In this document: positions 12,269 through 20,170 of the stretch, in pieces | How the letters are laid out: each line of letters opens with the position of its first letter | How positions within the stretch are numbered: the stretch's first letter is position 1 | NCBI GenBank assembly: GCA_002353295.1 | Contig: DEJG01000026.1 | Coordinates: forward strand, 36,907-58,209 | Origin: Prevotella sp. UBA2754 | Lineage (GTDB): Bacteria; Bacteroidota; Bacteroidia; Bacteroidales; Bacteroidaceae | Length of the DNA: 21,303 nucleotides | Direction of reading: 5' to 3' | Program-made: the position numbers and the translations under genes | Notes under the pieces: model-generated | The model's database searches: none | Told to the model about the DNA's origin: nothing | Seen by the model: the letters and a program-made list of their open reading frames with translations, nothing else

Positions 12269-13302
12269 AACCATTTATTTTCTTGATACCACTCAATGCT
12301 ACGACGCACGCCTTCAGCCAGTTTTACTTTCGGTTCGAATCCCAGTTCCTGGCGAGCCGGGGTGATATCGCATCGCCAGTTGCGCTGGCGGAGAATATTA
12401 AACTTATCGTTGTTCAGTACCGACATTTTGCCTGTCAATCTCCCCCAGCAGTCACCGCACCAGGTGATGATGCGCAGTAGCCAGATGGGGGCCTTGATGC
12501 GTATCCACCAAGGTCGTCCCAGTGCCTCGTGAACCAGATCACTGAATTCCGACGATTGGTAAACCTCGCCATCCGAGAGGAAATAGGCTCTGCCCGTCTC
12601 TCCTTTTTCCAAGGCCAGAAAGACAGCTTCCACCACATCAGTGACATAGATGAAGGTAATGTCCTGACGCTGGAATCCAACGGCAAAATCGGTGTGCTTC
12701 TTAATACTTTGTATTTGGGTGAAATAGTCGCGCTCACGAGGTCCGTAGACTCCCGTGGGACGCAGGACGATGTAGGGGAAAGTTGAAAGGCTACGGGTAG
12801 GCGAGCTCTGCTCGGGAATGAGTTGATCGTTGAGTGTTGAGAGCCATTGCTCTGCTGCCAACTTGCTCTTGCCGTATGCCGTATTGGGCTTTGGCTCGTC
12901 GGTCTCACGGATTTCCTCGTAGGGCTGTTGCTCGCGAATGGCCCCCATGATACTCAGGCTGCTGATAAAGACAAAACGCTTCAACGGCATTTGCAATGAG
13001 ACGAGGGCATTCACCAGTTTTTTGGTCCCTTCGGTATTGATACGGAAGAAATCCTGTTTATGCAGACACTTCGTCGCACCAGCTGCATGAACCACATAGT
13101 CAAACGCCATTCCCTTCAGTTGCGACTCCAATACCTCCTGTGAAGAGAGGTCCAGTTGTATGAAGTGAATCCGGTCATCCTGCAAATACTTTCTGGAACT
13201 TGAACGCCGCATGGCTGCCCAAGTTTCAAAACCTCGACGGAGCGCTTCCTCCACAATGAAAGAGCCTATAAAACCACTGGCTCCTGTTATTAAAATCTTC
13301 AT
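12265..13302 (-). CDS. NAD(P)-dependent extended SDR, epimerase/dehydratase family
   Basis: This 345-residue protein has the Rossmann nucleotide-binding motif TGASGFIG (residues 6-13), the strand-end Asp51 in QLDLSS, VHAAGAT (71-77), an active-site Ser in FISSLSIMG and the catalytic pair Tyr143-Lys147 in AYGKSK, then LRPTGVYGP. These are the marks of extended short-chain dehydrogenases acting on nucleotide sugars or sterol-like and lipid substrates. The coupling with the PAP2 gene (4-bp ATGA overlap) hints at a shared lipid or glycan pathway, but the substrate cannot be read from the sequence. Residues 154-175, between the catalytic helix and LRPTGVYGP, look longer than usual and are partly encoded by a repeat-like tract (12820-12843). 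Confidence 0.85.
   Translation of the reverse strand: MKILITGASGFIGSFIVEEALRRGFETWAAMRRSSSRKYLQDDRIHFIQLDLSSQEVLESQLKGMAFDYVVHAAGATKCLHKQDFFRINTEGTKKLVNALVSLQMPLKRFVFISSLSIMGAIREQQPYEEIRETDEPKPNTAYGKSKLAAEQWLSTLNDQLIPEQSSPTRSLSTFPYIVLRPTGVYGPRERDYFTQIQSIKKHTDFAVGFQRQDITFIYVTDVVEAVFLALEKGETGRAYFLSDGEVYQSSEFSDLVHEALGRPWWIRIKAPIWLLRIITWCGDCWGRLTGKMSVLNNDKFNILRQRNWRCDITPARQELGFEPKVKLAEGVRRSIEWYQENKWL
12820..12843. repeat. Heptamer-like repeat inside the SDR coding sequence
   Basis: The plus strand reads GAGTTGA, TCGTTGA, GTGTTGA, GAG, three consecutive 7-nt units closely like the GAGTTGA repeats at 3641 and 10114. On the coding (minus) strand it is in frame and encodes LSTLNDQL (residues 154-161). 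Confidence 0.6.
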
Positions 13303-13319
13303 TTTCGTAAAATTTGCTG

Positions 13320-13327
13320 CAAATATA
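13320..13327 (-). promoter_or_regulatory. -7 box of the SDR-PAP2 operon promoter
   Basis: On the minus strand TATATTTG matches TAnnTTTG and lies 17 bp upstream of the SDR start codon. No TTTG is found at the expected -33 position. It is divergent from, and almost back to back with, the RNase R -7 box at 13350-13357. Confidence 0.5.
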
Positions 13328-13349
13328 CGAATAATTCCCGATTTATTTG

Positions 13350-13357
13350 TATTTTTG
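13350..13357 (+). promoter_or_regulatory. -7 box of the RNase R promoter
   Basis: TATTTTTG matches TAnnTTTG, 29 bp upstream of the ATG at 13387. No TTTG is present 20 nt further upstream, where the divergent SDR promoter sits instead. Confidence 0.5.
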
Positions 13358-13386
13358 TACCAAAGAAACTAAAAACGCATGATACT

Positions 13387-15561
13387 ATGAGTAAAAAGAA
13401 AGGTGGTAAACGGTTGAATAAGAAGATGATTGCAGAAATGCTGCAAACTTTCTTCCAACAGAATCCTAACGAGGTTTTTTCTTTTAAACAGATATTTAAG
13501 GCGCTCAAACTGGATACCCATCCAGCCAAAATGCTCGCTATCGATACGATGGACGAGATGACATGGGACGACTATCTCACCAAGACCAGTGATAACTCCT
13601 ATCGCCTGAACCTGAAGACGCAGGTGCAGGAGGGTACGTTTATCCGTAAGTCCAATGGTAAGAACTCGTTCCAACCAGATGATGGTGGCAAACCCATCTT
13701 CGTGTCGGAGCGCAATTCCATGTTTGCCCTTAATGGTGACCGCGTCAGAGTGGCTATGATGGCACGCCGACAGAACCATATCAAGGAGGCAATGGTAGTC
13801 GAGGTGCTGTCGCACAAGATGGATCAGGCAGTTGGTAAGCTGAAGGTAGAGAAAGACTTTGCCTTCCTTGTTACGGAAGGTAATATCTTCGCACAGGATA
13901 TTCTGATTCCTAAAAAGAAACTGAAGGGTGGTAAGACGGGCGATAAGGCCGTGGTGAAAATCACCCAGTGGCCCTCGAAGGATTCCAAGAATCTGGTAGG
14001 TGAAGTCATTGACGTGCTGGGTAAGGAGGGCGACAACAATGTTGAGATGCATGCCATCCTGGCGCAATACGGATTACCCTATAAGTATCCTAAAGCCATC
14101 GAGGATGCTGCCGAAAAGATTGAGCCGGGCATCACGGCTGAGGAGATTGCGCGTCGTGAAGACTTCCGCGACGTATGGACCTGTACCATCGACCCCAAGG
14201 ATGCCAAAGACTTTGATGATGCACTGTCTATCCGTCCTGCTGGCAAGGGCTTGTGGGAGGTTGGTGTGCATATTGCCGATGTCTCGCACTACGTCAAGGA
14301 GGGTTCTGTGATAGATAAGGAGGCTACCAAGCGTGCCACAAGTGTCTATCTCGTTGACCGTACCATCCCGATGTTGCCCGAGCGCCTGTGCAATTTCATC
14401 TGCTCTTTGCGCCCTGACGAGGAAAAACTGTGCTACAGTGTGGTCGTCGTTTTAGACGACGATGCCAACATCAAGCAGGGACGCATCGTCCATACCGTCA
14501 TCAAGAGTAACCGCCGTTATGCTTATGAGGAAGTGCAGGACATTCTGATGGGGAAATCCCAAACATCTGAACCTGCAGAATATGCCGATAGCCTCAAAAC
14601 GCTCGACCGTCTTGCAAAGAAGTTGCGCGAGAAACGCTTCAAGGGTGGAGCCGTGAAATTCGATCGCGAGGAACTGCACTTTGATATTGACGCCGACGGC
14701 AAACCCACACGTGCCTATTTCAAGAAATCGACCGATGCCACCCAGCTCATCGAGGAATTCATGCTGCTGGCCAACAAGTTTGTGGCAGAGAGCATTGGTA
14801 TGAAGAAAAAGCCCAAAGGCAACGGCCAACAGCAGAAAGCCAAGACATTCGTCTATCGTATTCACGACCAGCCCGACCCCACTAAATTGGAAAACCTGCG
14901 CGAATTTGTGGTCAAGTTCGGCTATAAGCTCAAGACAGGAGGTACCAAGGGGGCAATCTCCAAGAGTCTGAACTCGCTGATGGACGGCTGTCAGGGTAAG
15001 AAGGAACAGAAACTGATAGAGACTGTTGCCCTGCGTGCCATGATGAAGGCAAAATATTCTACGCATAACATCGGTCACTATGGACTGGCTTTCGAGTATT
15101 ACACCCACTTCACGTCGCCTATCCGCCGTTATCCCGATACGATGGTGCACCGACTTCTGACCAAATATCAGGACGGAGGACGCAGCGCCAATCAAGACAA
15201 GTATGAAGAACTCTGCGAACACTGTTCCGATATGGAGGTGGTAGCTCAGCAGGCAGAGCGTGACTCCATCAAGTATAAAATGGTGGAATTTATGGTTGAC
15301 AAGGTTGGCGAGGTCTATGATGCCCACATCAGCGGCATCCAGTCGTACGGCATCTATTGCGAGATAGACGATAATCATTGCGAGGGAATGGTACCTATGC
15401 GTGACCTTGATGATGATTATTATGATTTTGATGAACGCAACTACTGTCTTGTGGGTCGACGTCACCATAACAAATATCAGTTGGGAGATCCTATCCGTAT
15501 CAAGGTAGCTCGTGCCAATATGGAGAAACGTCAGCTGGACTTCTCTTTGGCAGAAGACTAA
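13387..15561 (+). CDS. rnr: Ribonuclease R
   Basis: This 724-residue 3'-5' exoribonuclease of the RNase II/R family degrades structured RNA. In order: an N-terminal winged-helix-like region (about 10-75), cold-shock-type OB folds (about 80-225), the RNB catalytic domain (about 255-600) with the metal-binding motif TIDPKDAKDFDDALS (Asp269, 272, 275, 277 and 278), YSTHNIGHYGLAFEYYTHFTSPIRRYPD near the end of the domain, and a C-terminal S1 domain (about 635-724). The N-terminal wHTH, the length and the lysine-rich start favour RNase R over RNase II. It is followed after 22 bp by rnhB, so the two are probably one RNA-processing operon. Confidence 0.95.
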   Translation: MSKKKGGKRLNKKMIAEMLQTFFQQNPNEVFSFKQIFKALKLDTHPAKMLAIDTMDEMTWDDYLTKTSDNSYRLNLKTQVQEGTFIRKSNGKNSFQPDDGGKPIFVSERNSMFALNGDRVRVAMMARRQNHIKEAMVVEVLSHKMDQAVGKLKVEKDFAFLVTEGNIFAQDILIPKKKLKGGKTGDKAVVKITQWPSKDSKNLVGEVIDVLGKEGDNNVEMHAILAQYGLPYKYPKAIEDAAEKIEPGITAEEIARREDFRDVWTCTIDPKDAKDFDDALSIRPAGKGLWEVGVHIADVSHYVKEGSVIDKEATKRATSVYLVDRTIPMLPERLCNFICSLRPDEEKLCYSVVVVLDDDANIKQGRIVHTVIKSNRRYAYEEVQDILMGKSQTSEPAEYADSLKTLDRLAKKLREKRFKGGAVKFDREELHFDIDADGKPTRAYFKKSTDATQLIEEFMLLANKFVAESIGMKKKPKGNGQQQKAKTFVYRIHDQPDPTKLENLREFVVKFGYKLKTGGTKGAISKSLNSLMDGCQGKKEQKLIETVALRAMMKAKYSTHNIGHYGLAFEYYTHFTSPIRRYPDTMVHRLLTKYQDGGRSANQDKYEELCEHCSDMEVVAQQAERDSIKYKMVEFMVDKVGEVYDAHISGIQSYGIYCEIDDNHCEGMVPMRDLDDDYYDFDERNYCLVGRRHHNKYQLGDPIRIKVARANMEKRQLDFSLAED

Positions 15562-15583
15562 AACCGTTTTGTATCGGAAAAAG

Positions 15584-16210
15584 ATGTTAGAGAGTTGTTA
15601 TCATCAAGGAAAGGTCGAGGCAGGGTGTGATGAGGCCGGACGTGGGTGTCTGGCAGGCAGTGTCTATGCAGCGGCAGTGATTTTTCCTGCTGGCTATCAA
15701 AACGAGGAGTTGAACGATTCCAAGCAACTTACCGATAAACGTCGCAAGCAGCTTCGTGAGATCATTGAGCGCGATGCCATAGCTTGGGCAGTGGGTATTG
15801 TCACGCCTGAGGAAATAGACAAGATTAATATCCTCAATGCTTCTATCCTGGCTATGCATCGAGCCCTCGACCAACTGAAGGTGTGTCCTGAGGCTATAAT
15901 TGTTGATGGTAATCGCTTCAAGCCTTATACCTCTCCGCTTTCAACAAATCAGTCACCAATCCCGCATGTTACTATTGTGAAGGGCGATGGTAAATACCTT
16001 TCCATCGCAGCCGCTTCAATCCTGGCCAAAACTTATCGTGATGATTATATGGATCGATTGGCGCAGGAGTATCCGCAATATGATTGGGAATCGAATAAGG
16101 GGTATCCGACTAAGAAACATCGAGAAGCCATTCGTCAATATGGTATAACCCCTTATCATCGGAAAACTTTCAATATGCTAGGTGACGGACAGTTGTCGTT
16201 TGATTTTTAA
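15584..16210 (+). CDS. rnhB: Ribonuclease HII
   Basis: This 208-residue enzyme cleaves the RNA strand of RNA-DNA hybrids, including single ribonucleotides in DNA. The type 2 RNase H active-site motif GCDEAGRG (Asp16, Glu17) is at the N-terminus. Further conserved acidic sites appear in IIVDGN and in the run KGDGKYLSIAAASILAKTYRD, followed by NKGYPTKKH. The frame is open upstream to 15512, but that part overlaps the end of RNase R; the family normally begins just before this DEAGRG motif, so the ATG at 15584 is chosen. No terminator is obvious after it. Confidence 0.95.
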   Translation: MLESCYHQGKVEAGCDEAGRGCLAGSVYAAAVIFPAGYQNEELNDSKQLTDKRRKQLREIIERDAIAWAVGIVTPEEIDKINILNASILAMHRALDQLKVCPEAIIVDGNRFKPYTSPLSTNQSPIPHVTIVKGDGKYLSIAAASILAKTYRDDYMDRLAQEYPQYDWESNKGYPTKKHREAIRQYGITPYHRKTFNMLGDGQLSFDF

Positions 16211-16280
16211 TACAAAACGTGTATTATTATGCAGTTTTTCTCTTGTCAAATAGCCTAAATTGCATTTTTATTGCAAAATG

Positions 16281-16312
16281 TTTGGCTATTAAATGAATAT
16301 TTACGAACTTTG
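16281..16312 (+). promoter_or_regulatory. Promoter of the 2-oxoacid:ferredoxin oxidoreductase operon
   Basis: TTTG (16281-16284) and GAACTTTG (16305-16312) are separated by 20 nt; only the first base of the -7 box departs from TAnnTTTG. The ATG at 16353 lies about 35 nt beyond the expected transcription start, which supports that start over the upstream in-frame ATG at 16293. Confidence 0.65.
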
Positions 16313-16352
16313 CAGGGTTTTTGAAACGGAAAAGAACACATTATATATTATT

Positions 16353-18197
16353 ATGGCTGAAATTGAAGTAAAAGAACTTGACCAGGTGGTTGTTCGTTTC
16401 TCTGGTGACTCCGGAGACGGAATGCAACTTGCTGGTAACATTTTTTCTACGGTAAGTGCTACTGTAGGTAATGGTATTTCAACATTTCCCGACTATCCTG
16501 CTGATATCCGTGCTCCGCAAGGTTCACTGACGGGTGTGAGCGGATTCCAGGTACATATCGGTGCAGGAAAAGTGTATACACCTGGTGACAAGTGTGATGT
16601 GCTTGTGGCAATGAATGCTGCTGCCTTGAAGACACAGTTGAAATATTCTAAACCCCAGGCTACCATCATCATTGATACCGACTCCTTTGGTCCTAAGGAT
16701 TTGGAGAAGGCACAATTCAAGACAGAAGATTACTTAGGTGAGTTGGGCATTGATCCAGATCGGGTTATCCAATGTCCGTTGACCACGATGGTAAAAGACT
16801 GTTTGGCTGATACTGGTATGGACAACAAGGCTATTCTGAAGTGCCGCAATATGTTTGCTCTTGGACTGGTTTGCTGGTTGTTTGACCGTGATTTGTCTTT
16901 GGTAGCCAATTTCCTGCGTGACAAATTTGCAAAGAAACCTCAGATAGCTGAAAATAATATCAAAGTGGTGCAGGCTGGTTATGACTATGGTCACAACACC
17001 CACTCCAGTGCTGCCAATGTTTATCGTGTCGAGACCAAAGATAAGGTGCCAGGACGCTACATGGATATCACTGGCAATAAGGCTACGGCTTATGGTTTTA
17101 TTGCTGCAGCAGAGAAAGCTGGGCTGAAACTCTATTTGGGAAGTTACCCCATCACCCCAGCTACCGATGTGCTGCATGAGTTGTCAAAACATAAGTCATG
17201 CGGTGTTATTACTGTTCAGTGTGAAGATGAGATTAGCGGTGCAGCTTCTGCCCTTGGAGCATCCTTTGCTGGAGCATTAGGTGTTACTTCTACCTCTGGT
17301 CCTGGCATTTGTCTGAAATCAGAGGCTATGAACCTCGCTGTTATTATGGAGTTACCACTTGTTGTCCTTGACGTACAGCGTGGTGGCCCAGCTACGGGTC
17401 TTCCTACGAAGTCTGAACAAACAGACTTGTTACAGGTGCTCTTTGGACGAAATGGTGAGAGTCCTATGCCAGTTTTGGCCGCTACTAGTCCTGCAGACTG
17501 TTTCGATGCTGCTTACCAAGCATGTAAGATTGCTTTGGAACACATGACACCAGTAGTATTATTGACAGATGCTTATATTGCAAACGGTTCTGGTGCGTTC
17601 AAACTTCCTGAAATGGCCAAGCTCGATGCTATTAATCCTCCTTATGTTCCCGAAGAACTGAAAGGGAAGTGGACACCTTATATGCGTGCAGAAAACGGTA
17701 CTCGTTATTGGGCAGTACCAGGTCGCGAAGGCTTCACCCATATTCTGGGAGGATTGGAGAAAGATTCCGAAACGGGAGCCATCTCTACCAATCCTGAGAA
17801 CCATGATTTGATGACTCATCTGCGTCAGCAGAAGATTCAGAATATTCAGGTTCCTGACTTGGAGGTAGAGGGTGATGCGACAGATGCCGATTTGCTCATA
17901 GTCGGCTTTGGTTCTACTTATGGTCATCTGCATGCTGCTATGGACGAGTTGAAAGCACAAGGCAACAAAGTAGCACTTGCCCAGTTTAAATACTTGAATC
18001 CCCTGCCCAAGAACACAGCCGAGGTTCTCTCTAAATATAAGAAAGTAGTTGTGGCCGAACAGAATATGGGTCAGTTGGCTGCATATCTGCGTATGAAAGT
18101 CGACAACTTTGTACCTTTCAAATTTAATCAGGTCAAGGGTCAGCCCTTTGTTGTAGAAGAGTTAGTTAACGCATTTGAGGATATCTTGAAAAAGTAA
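16353..18197 (+). CDS. korA: 2-oxoacid:ferredoxin oxidoreductase, subunit alpha (gamma-alpha fusion)
   Basis: This 614-residue subunit pairs with the beta subunit encoded next. Residues 1-190 form the gamma-type domain (RFSGDSGDGMQLAGNIF, FPDYPADIRAPQGSLTGVSGFQVHIG), and about 205-614 the alpha domain I/II (YPITPATDVLHELSKH, VQCEDEISGAASALGASFAGA, TSTSGPGICLKSEAMNLAVIMELPLVVLDVQRGGPATGLPTKSEQTDLLQ). This is the layout of 2-oxoglutarate-type enzymes (KorA), which oxidatively decarboxylate 2-oxoacids to acyl-CoA while reducing ferredoxin. The substrate could also be another 2-oxoacid; 2-oxoglutarate is the best guess from the fusion pattern. The upstream ATG at 16293 lies inside the promoter, so 16353 is used. 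A repeat overlaps its last codons. Confidence 0.9.
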   Translation: MAEIEVKELDQVVVRFSGDSGDGMQLAGNIFSTVSATVGNGISTFPDYPADIRAPQGSLTGVSGFQVHIGAGKVYTPGDKCDVLVAMNAAALKTQLKYSKPQATIIIDTDSFGPKDLEKAQFKTEDYLGELGIDPDRVIQCPLTTMVKDCLADTGMDNKAILKCRNMFALGLVCWLFDRDLSLVANFLRDKFAKKPQIAENNIKVVQAGYDYGHNTHSSAANVYRVETKDKVPGRYMDITGNKATAYGFIAAAEKAGLKLYLGSYPITPATDVLHELSKHKSCGVITVQCEDEISGAASALGASFAGALGVTSTSGPGICLKSEAMNLAVIMELPLVVLDVQRGGPATGLPTKSEQTDLLQVLFGRNGESPMPVLAATSPADCFDAAYQACKIALEHMTPVVLLTDAYIANGSGAFKLPEMAKLDAINPPYVPEELKGKWTPYMRAENGTRYWAVPGREGFTHILGGLEKDSETGAISTNPENHDLMTHLRQQKIQNIQVPDLEVEGDATDADLLIVGFGSTYGHLHAAMDELKAQGNKVALAQFKYLNPLPKNTAEVLSKYKKVVVAEQNMGQLAAYLRMKVDNFVPFKFNQVKGQPFVVEELVNAFEDILKK

Positions 18198-18219
18198 AAA
18201 GGTAAAAAAGTAAAAAGGT
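18189..18219. repeat. AAAAAGGT-type repeat spanning the korA stop codon
   Basis: Four near-identical units occur in a row: AAAAAGT (18189-18195), AAAAAGGT (18196-18203), AAAAAAGT (18204-18211) and AAAAAGGT (18212-18219). The first overlaps the last codons of korA and the start of its TAA stop, and the array ends 6 nt before the korB ATG, so it also makes up the A-rich translation initiation region of korB. Confidence 0.85.
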
Positions 18220-18225
18220 AAAACA

Positions 18226-19230
18226 ATGAGTTATACAGCAAATGATTTCAAGAAAGGCCAGCCTCGTTGGTGTCCAGGATGTGGAGACCACTTCTTCCTG
18301 GCTTCATTACATAAAGCGATGGCGGAGATAGGTGTAGCACCTGAGAATGTCGCTGTTATTTCTGGAATTGGTTGTTCGAGTCGCCTGCCTCACTATATGG
18401 CTACTTATGGCATGAATACCATTCATGGTCGTGCTGCCGCTATTGCGACAGGTGCCAAGGTGGCCAACCCCAATTTAACTGTATGGCAGGTTTCTGGTGA
18501 TGGTGATGGACTGGCTATCGGTGGTAACCACTTTATCCATGCCAACCGTCGTAACATCAATCTGAATATGATTCTCCTCAACAACCGTATCTATGGTTTG
18601 ACTAAAGGACAGTATTCCCCCACGTCTCCTCGTGGTTTTGTTTCGAAATCAAGTCCATACGGAACCGTAGAGGATCCTTTCCGTCCTGCCGAACTCTGTT
18701 TTGGTGCCCGTGGACATTTCTTTGCCCGTGCTGTAGCCACAGATGCTGCGGGAACAGTAGAGATTCTGAAGGCTGCCTATGAACATAAGGGAGCTGCCGT
18801 CTGTGAGATTCTGCAAAACTGTGTTATTTTCAACGACGGAACTCACGAGAGTGTGTATAATAAAGAAGGTCGTAAGAAAAATGCTATCTACGTACGTCAT
18901 GGACACAAACTCGTGTTCGGTGAGAATGATGAATTTGGACTCGTACAGGAAGGATTCGGACTGAAAGTCGTGCGTCTGGGAGAAGACGGATATACCCTCA
19001 AAGATGTACTTATCCATGATGCCCATTGTGAGGATAATACGCTCCAGTTGAAGCTTGCCCTGATGGGTAATGGCGACGGATTCCCTATAGCTTTAGGCGT
19101 CATCCGTGATGTAGACGCTCCCACCTATGATGAGGCCGTACATGCTCAGATAGCAGAGGTAAGCAGTCAAAAGAAATATCATAATTTCGCAGAACTGCTG
19201 GAAACCAATGATATTTGGGAAGTGAAATAA
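18226..19230 (+). CDS. korB: 2-oxoacid:ferredoxin oxidoreductase, subunit beta
   Basis: This 334-residue TPP-binding subunit carries WCPGCGDHFFL near the N-terminus (residues 15-25), ISGIGCSSRLPHY, HGRAAAIATGAK and the thiamine-pyrophosphate signature VSGDGDGLAIGGN (residues 89-101), closed after the expected distance by LLNNRIYGLTKGQYSPTS. Together with the alpha subunit it forms the catalytic core that decarboxylates a 2-oxoacid, reduces ferredoxin and forms acyl-CoA. The start lies 28 bp after the korA stop, directly behind an A-rich repeat. The operon ends at the palindromic terminator at 19236-19259. Confidence 0.93.
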   Translation: MSYTANDFKKGQPRWCPGCGDHFFLASLHKAMAEIGVAPENVAVISGIGCSSRLPHYMATYGMNTIHGRAAAIATGAKVANPNLTVWQVSGDGDGLAIGGNHFIHANRRNINLNMILLNNRIYGLTKGQYSPTSPRGFVSKSSPYGTVEDPFRPAELCFGARGHFFARAVATDAAGTVEILKAAYEHKGAAVCEILQNCVIFNDGTHESVYNKEGRKKNAIYVRHGHKLVFGENDEFGLVQEGFGLKVVRLGEDGYTLKDVLIHDAHCEDNTLQLKLALMGNGDGFPIALGVIRDVDAPTYDEAVHAQIAEVSSQKKYHNFAELLETNDIWEVK

Positions 19231-19235
19231 AGAAG

Positions 19236-19259
19236 AAAGGCATCCAATTGGATGCCTTT
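19236..19259. terminator. Bidirectional terminator between korB and upp
   Basis: A perfect 24-bp palindrome folds into a 9-bp stem with the loop CAATTG. T tracts flank it on the plus strand (TTTTCTTTT) and A-rich sequence precedes it, so it can end both the korB transcript and the convergent upp transcript, whose stop codon is 5 bp away. Confidence 0.87.
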
Positions 19260-19263
19260 TCTT

Positions 19264-19950
19264 TTATTTATCAGCGATTTTACGGAACGATTGCAATTTT
19301 TCTCCGTAGCAGAGGTCGCCACAATCGCCAAAACCAGGTACGATATACTTCTGTTCGTTCATGCCTTCGTCAATGGAAGCACACCAAATGGTAGAACCTT
19401 CAGGTAAAGCCTCTTTCACCACTTCGATACCCTCAGGTGCTGCGATAATACAACAAACATGGATGGTTTTCGGCTTTCCAGCCTGAAGAAGGGCTTCAAT
19501 AGCTGCAGCCAGACTACCGCCTGTAGCTAGCATAGGGTCGACAATCAGCAATGTCTTACCTTTCACACTTGGTGTGGCGATATACTCAGTGTGTACACCT
19601 ACTTCCGTATGCTCACGATTCAGATACATGCGGAAAGCTGATACAAAAGCATTGTCGGCACCGTCGAACACGTTGAGGAATCCCTGATGGAAAGGAAGTC
19701 CTGCACGTAACACCGTGGCAATCACCATGTCTTCCTCTTTATATAAAGGAATATCCAGTTGGCCTAAAGGTGTTTTAATGGTTTTGGATTTATACTCCAA
19801 TGTTTTTGAGATTTCATAAGCCATCATCTCGCCAATGCGTTCCACGTTGTGACGGAATGTTATTCGGTTCTTCTGGTAGTTCTTGTCGCGTAGTTCAGCC
19901 ATGAATTTGTTGATTACGCTGTTTTGTTCTGCAAAATTAATAACTTTCAT
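19264..19950 (-). CDS. upp: Uracil phosphoribosyltransferase
   Basis: This 228-residue enzyme converts uracil and PRPP to UMP in pyrimidine salvage. The PRPP-binding loop LLIVDPMLATGGS (residues 134-146) and the uracil-binding segment YIVPGFGDCGD (202-212) are both present, with VLRAGLPF at 80-87. The length is slightly over the usual 208 or so residues, with an extended C-terminal tail. It is monocistronic, transcribed from a -7 box at 19973-19980, and convergent with korB. Confidence 0.95.
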   Translation of the reverse strand: MKVINFAEQNSVINKFMAELRDKNYQKNRITFRHNVERIGEMMAYEISKTLEYKSKTIKTPLGQLDIPLYKEEDMVIATVLRAGLPFHQGFLNVFDGADNAFVSAFRMYLNREHTEVGVHTEYIATPSVKGKTLLIVDPMLATGGSLAAAIEALLQAGKPKTIHVCCIIAAPEGIEVVKEALPEGSTIWCASIDEGMNEQKYIVPGFGDCGDLCYGEKLQSFRKIADK

Positions 19951-19972
19951 AGTTTGTAGAGTTTAATGTCTG

Positions 19973-19980
19973 CAAAGATA
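19973..19980 (-). promoter_or_regulatory. -7 box of the upp promoter
   Basis: On the minus strand TATCTTTG is a perfect -7 box, 22 bp upstream of the upp ATG. The nearest TTTG upstream (20008-20005) is at a 24-nt spacing, longer than usual. Confidence 0.6.
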
Positions 19981-20068
19981 AACATTTTTGTCAAGTCAAC
20001 GTGACAAAAGTAGAATGAGTGAGTTGTTTTTTAAATACTTTAACTCAAAAAAGCGGTAAAAATACTTA

Positions 20069-20087
20069 ATTCTCCATTCTCCGTTCT
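20069..20087. repeat. Heptamer repeat (ATTCTCC type) between upp and pckA
   Basis: The units ATTCTCC (20069-20075), ATTCTCC (20076-20082) and a partial GTTCT (20083-20087) have a 7-nt period. Read on the other strand they are GGAGAAT units, related to the GAGAATTG part of the array at 3641-3666. Confidence 0.65.
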
Positions 20088-20108
20088 ATATATATCAATT
20101 AAAATATG

Positions 20109-20116
20109 TAACTTTG
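20109..20116 (+). promoter_or_regulatory. -7 box of the pckA promoter
   Basis: TAACTTTG matches TAnnTTTG, 54 bp upstream of the pckA ATG. At the -33 position the sequence is TCTA, not TTTG, so the promoter may need an activator or use the -7 box alone. Confidence 0.6.
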
Positions 20117-20170
20117 CGGGCGGTAAAAGAAATAGGTAATAGGAAATTTTCAATTAAATACAAAAAAGTT

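Noticed and set aside
14452..15468. 338-residue minus-strand frame
   Set aside because: It lies wholly antisense to RNase R, which has an intact catalytic domain; it is a compositional shadow.
15512..15583. N-terminal extension of RNase HII
   Set aside because: It overlaps the end of RNase R, and the family starts shortly before the DEAGRG motif.
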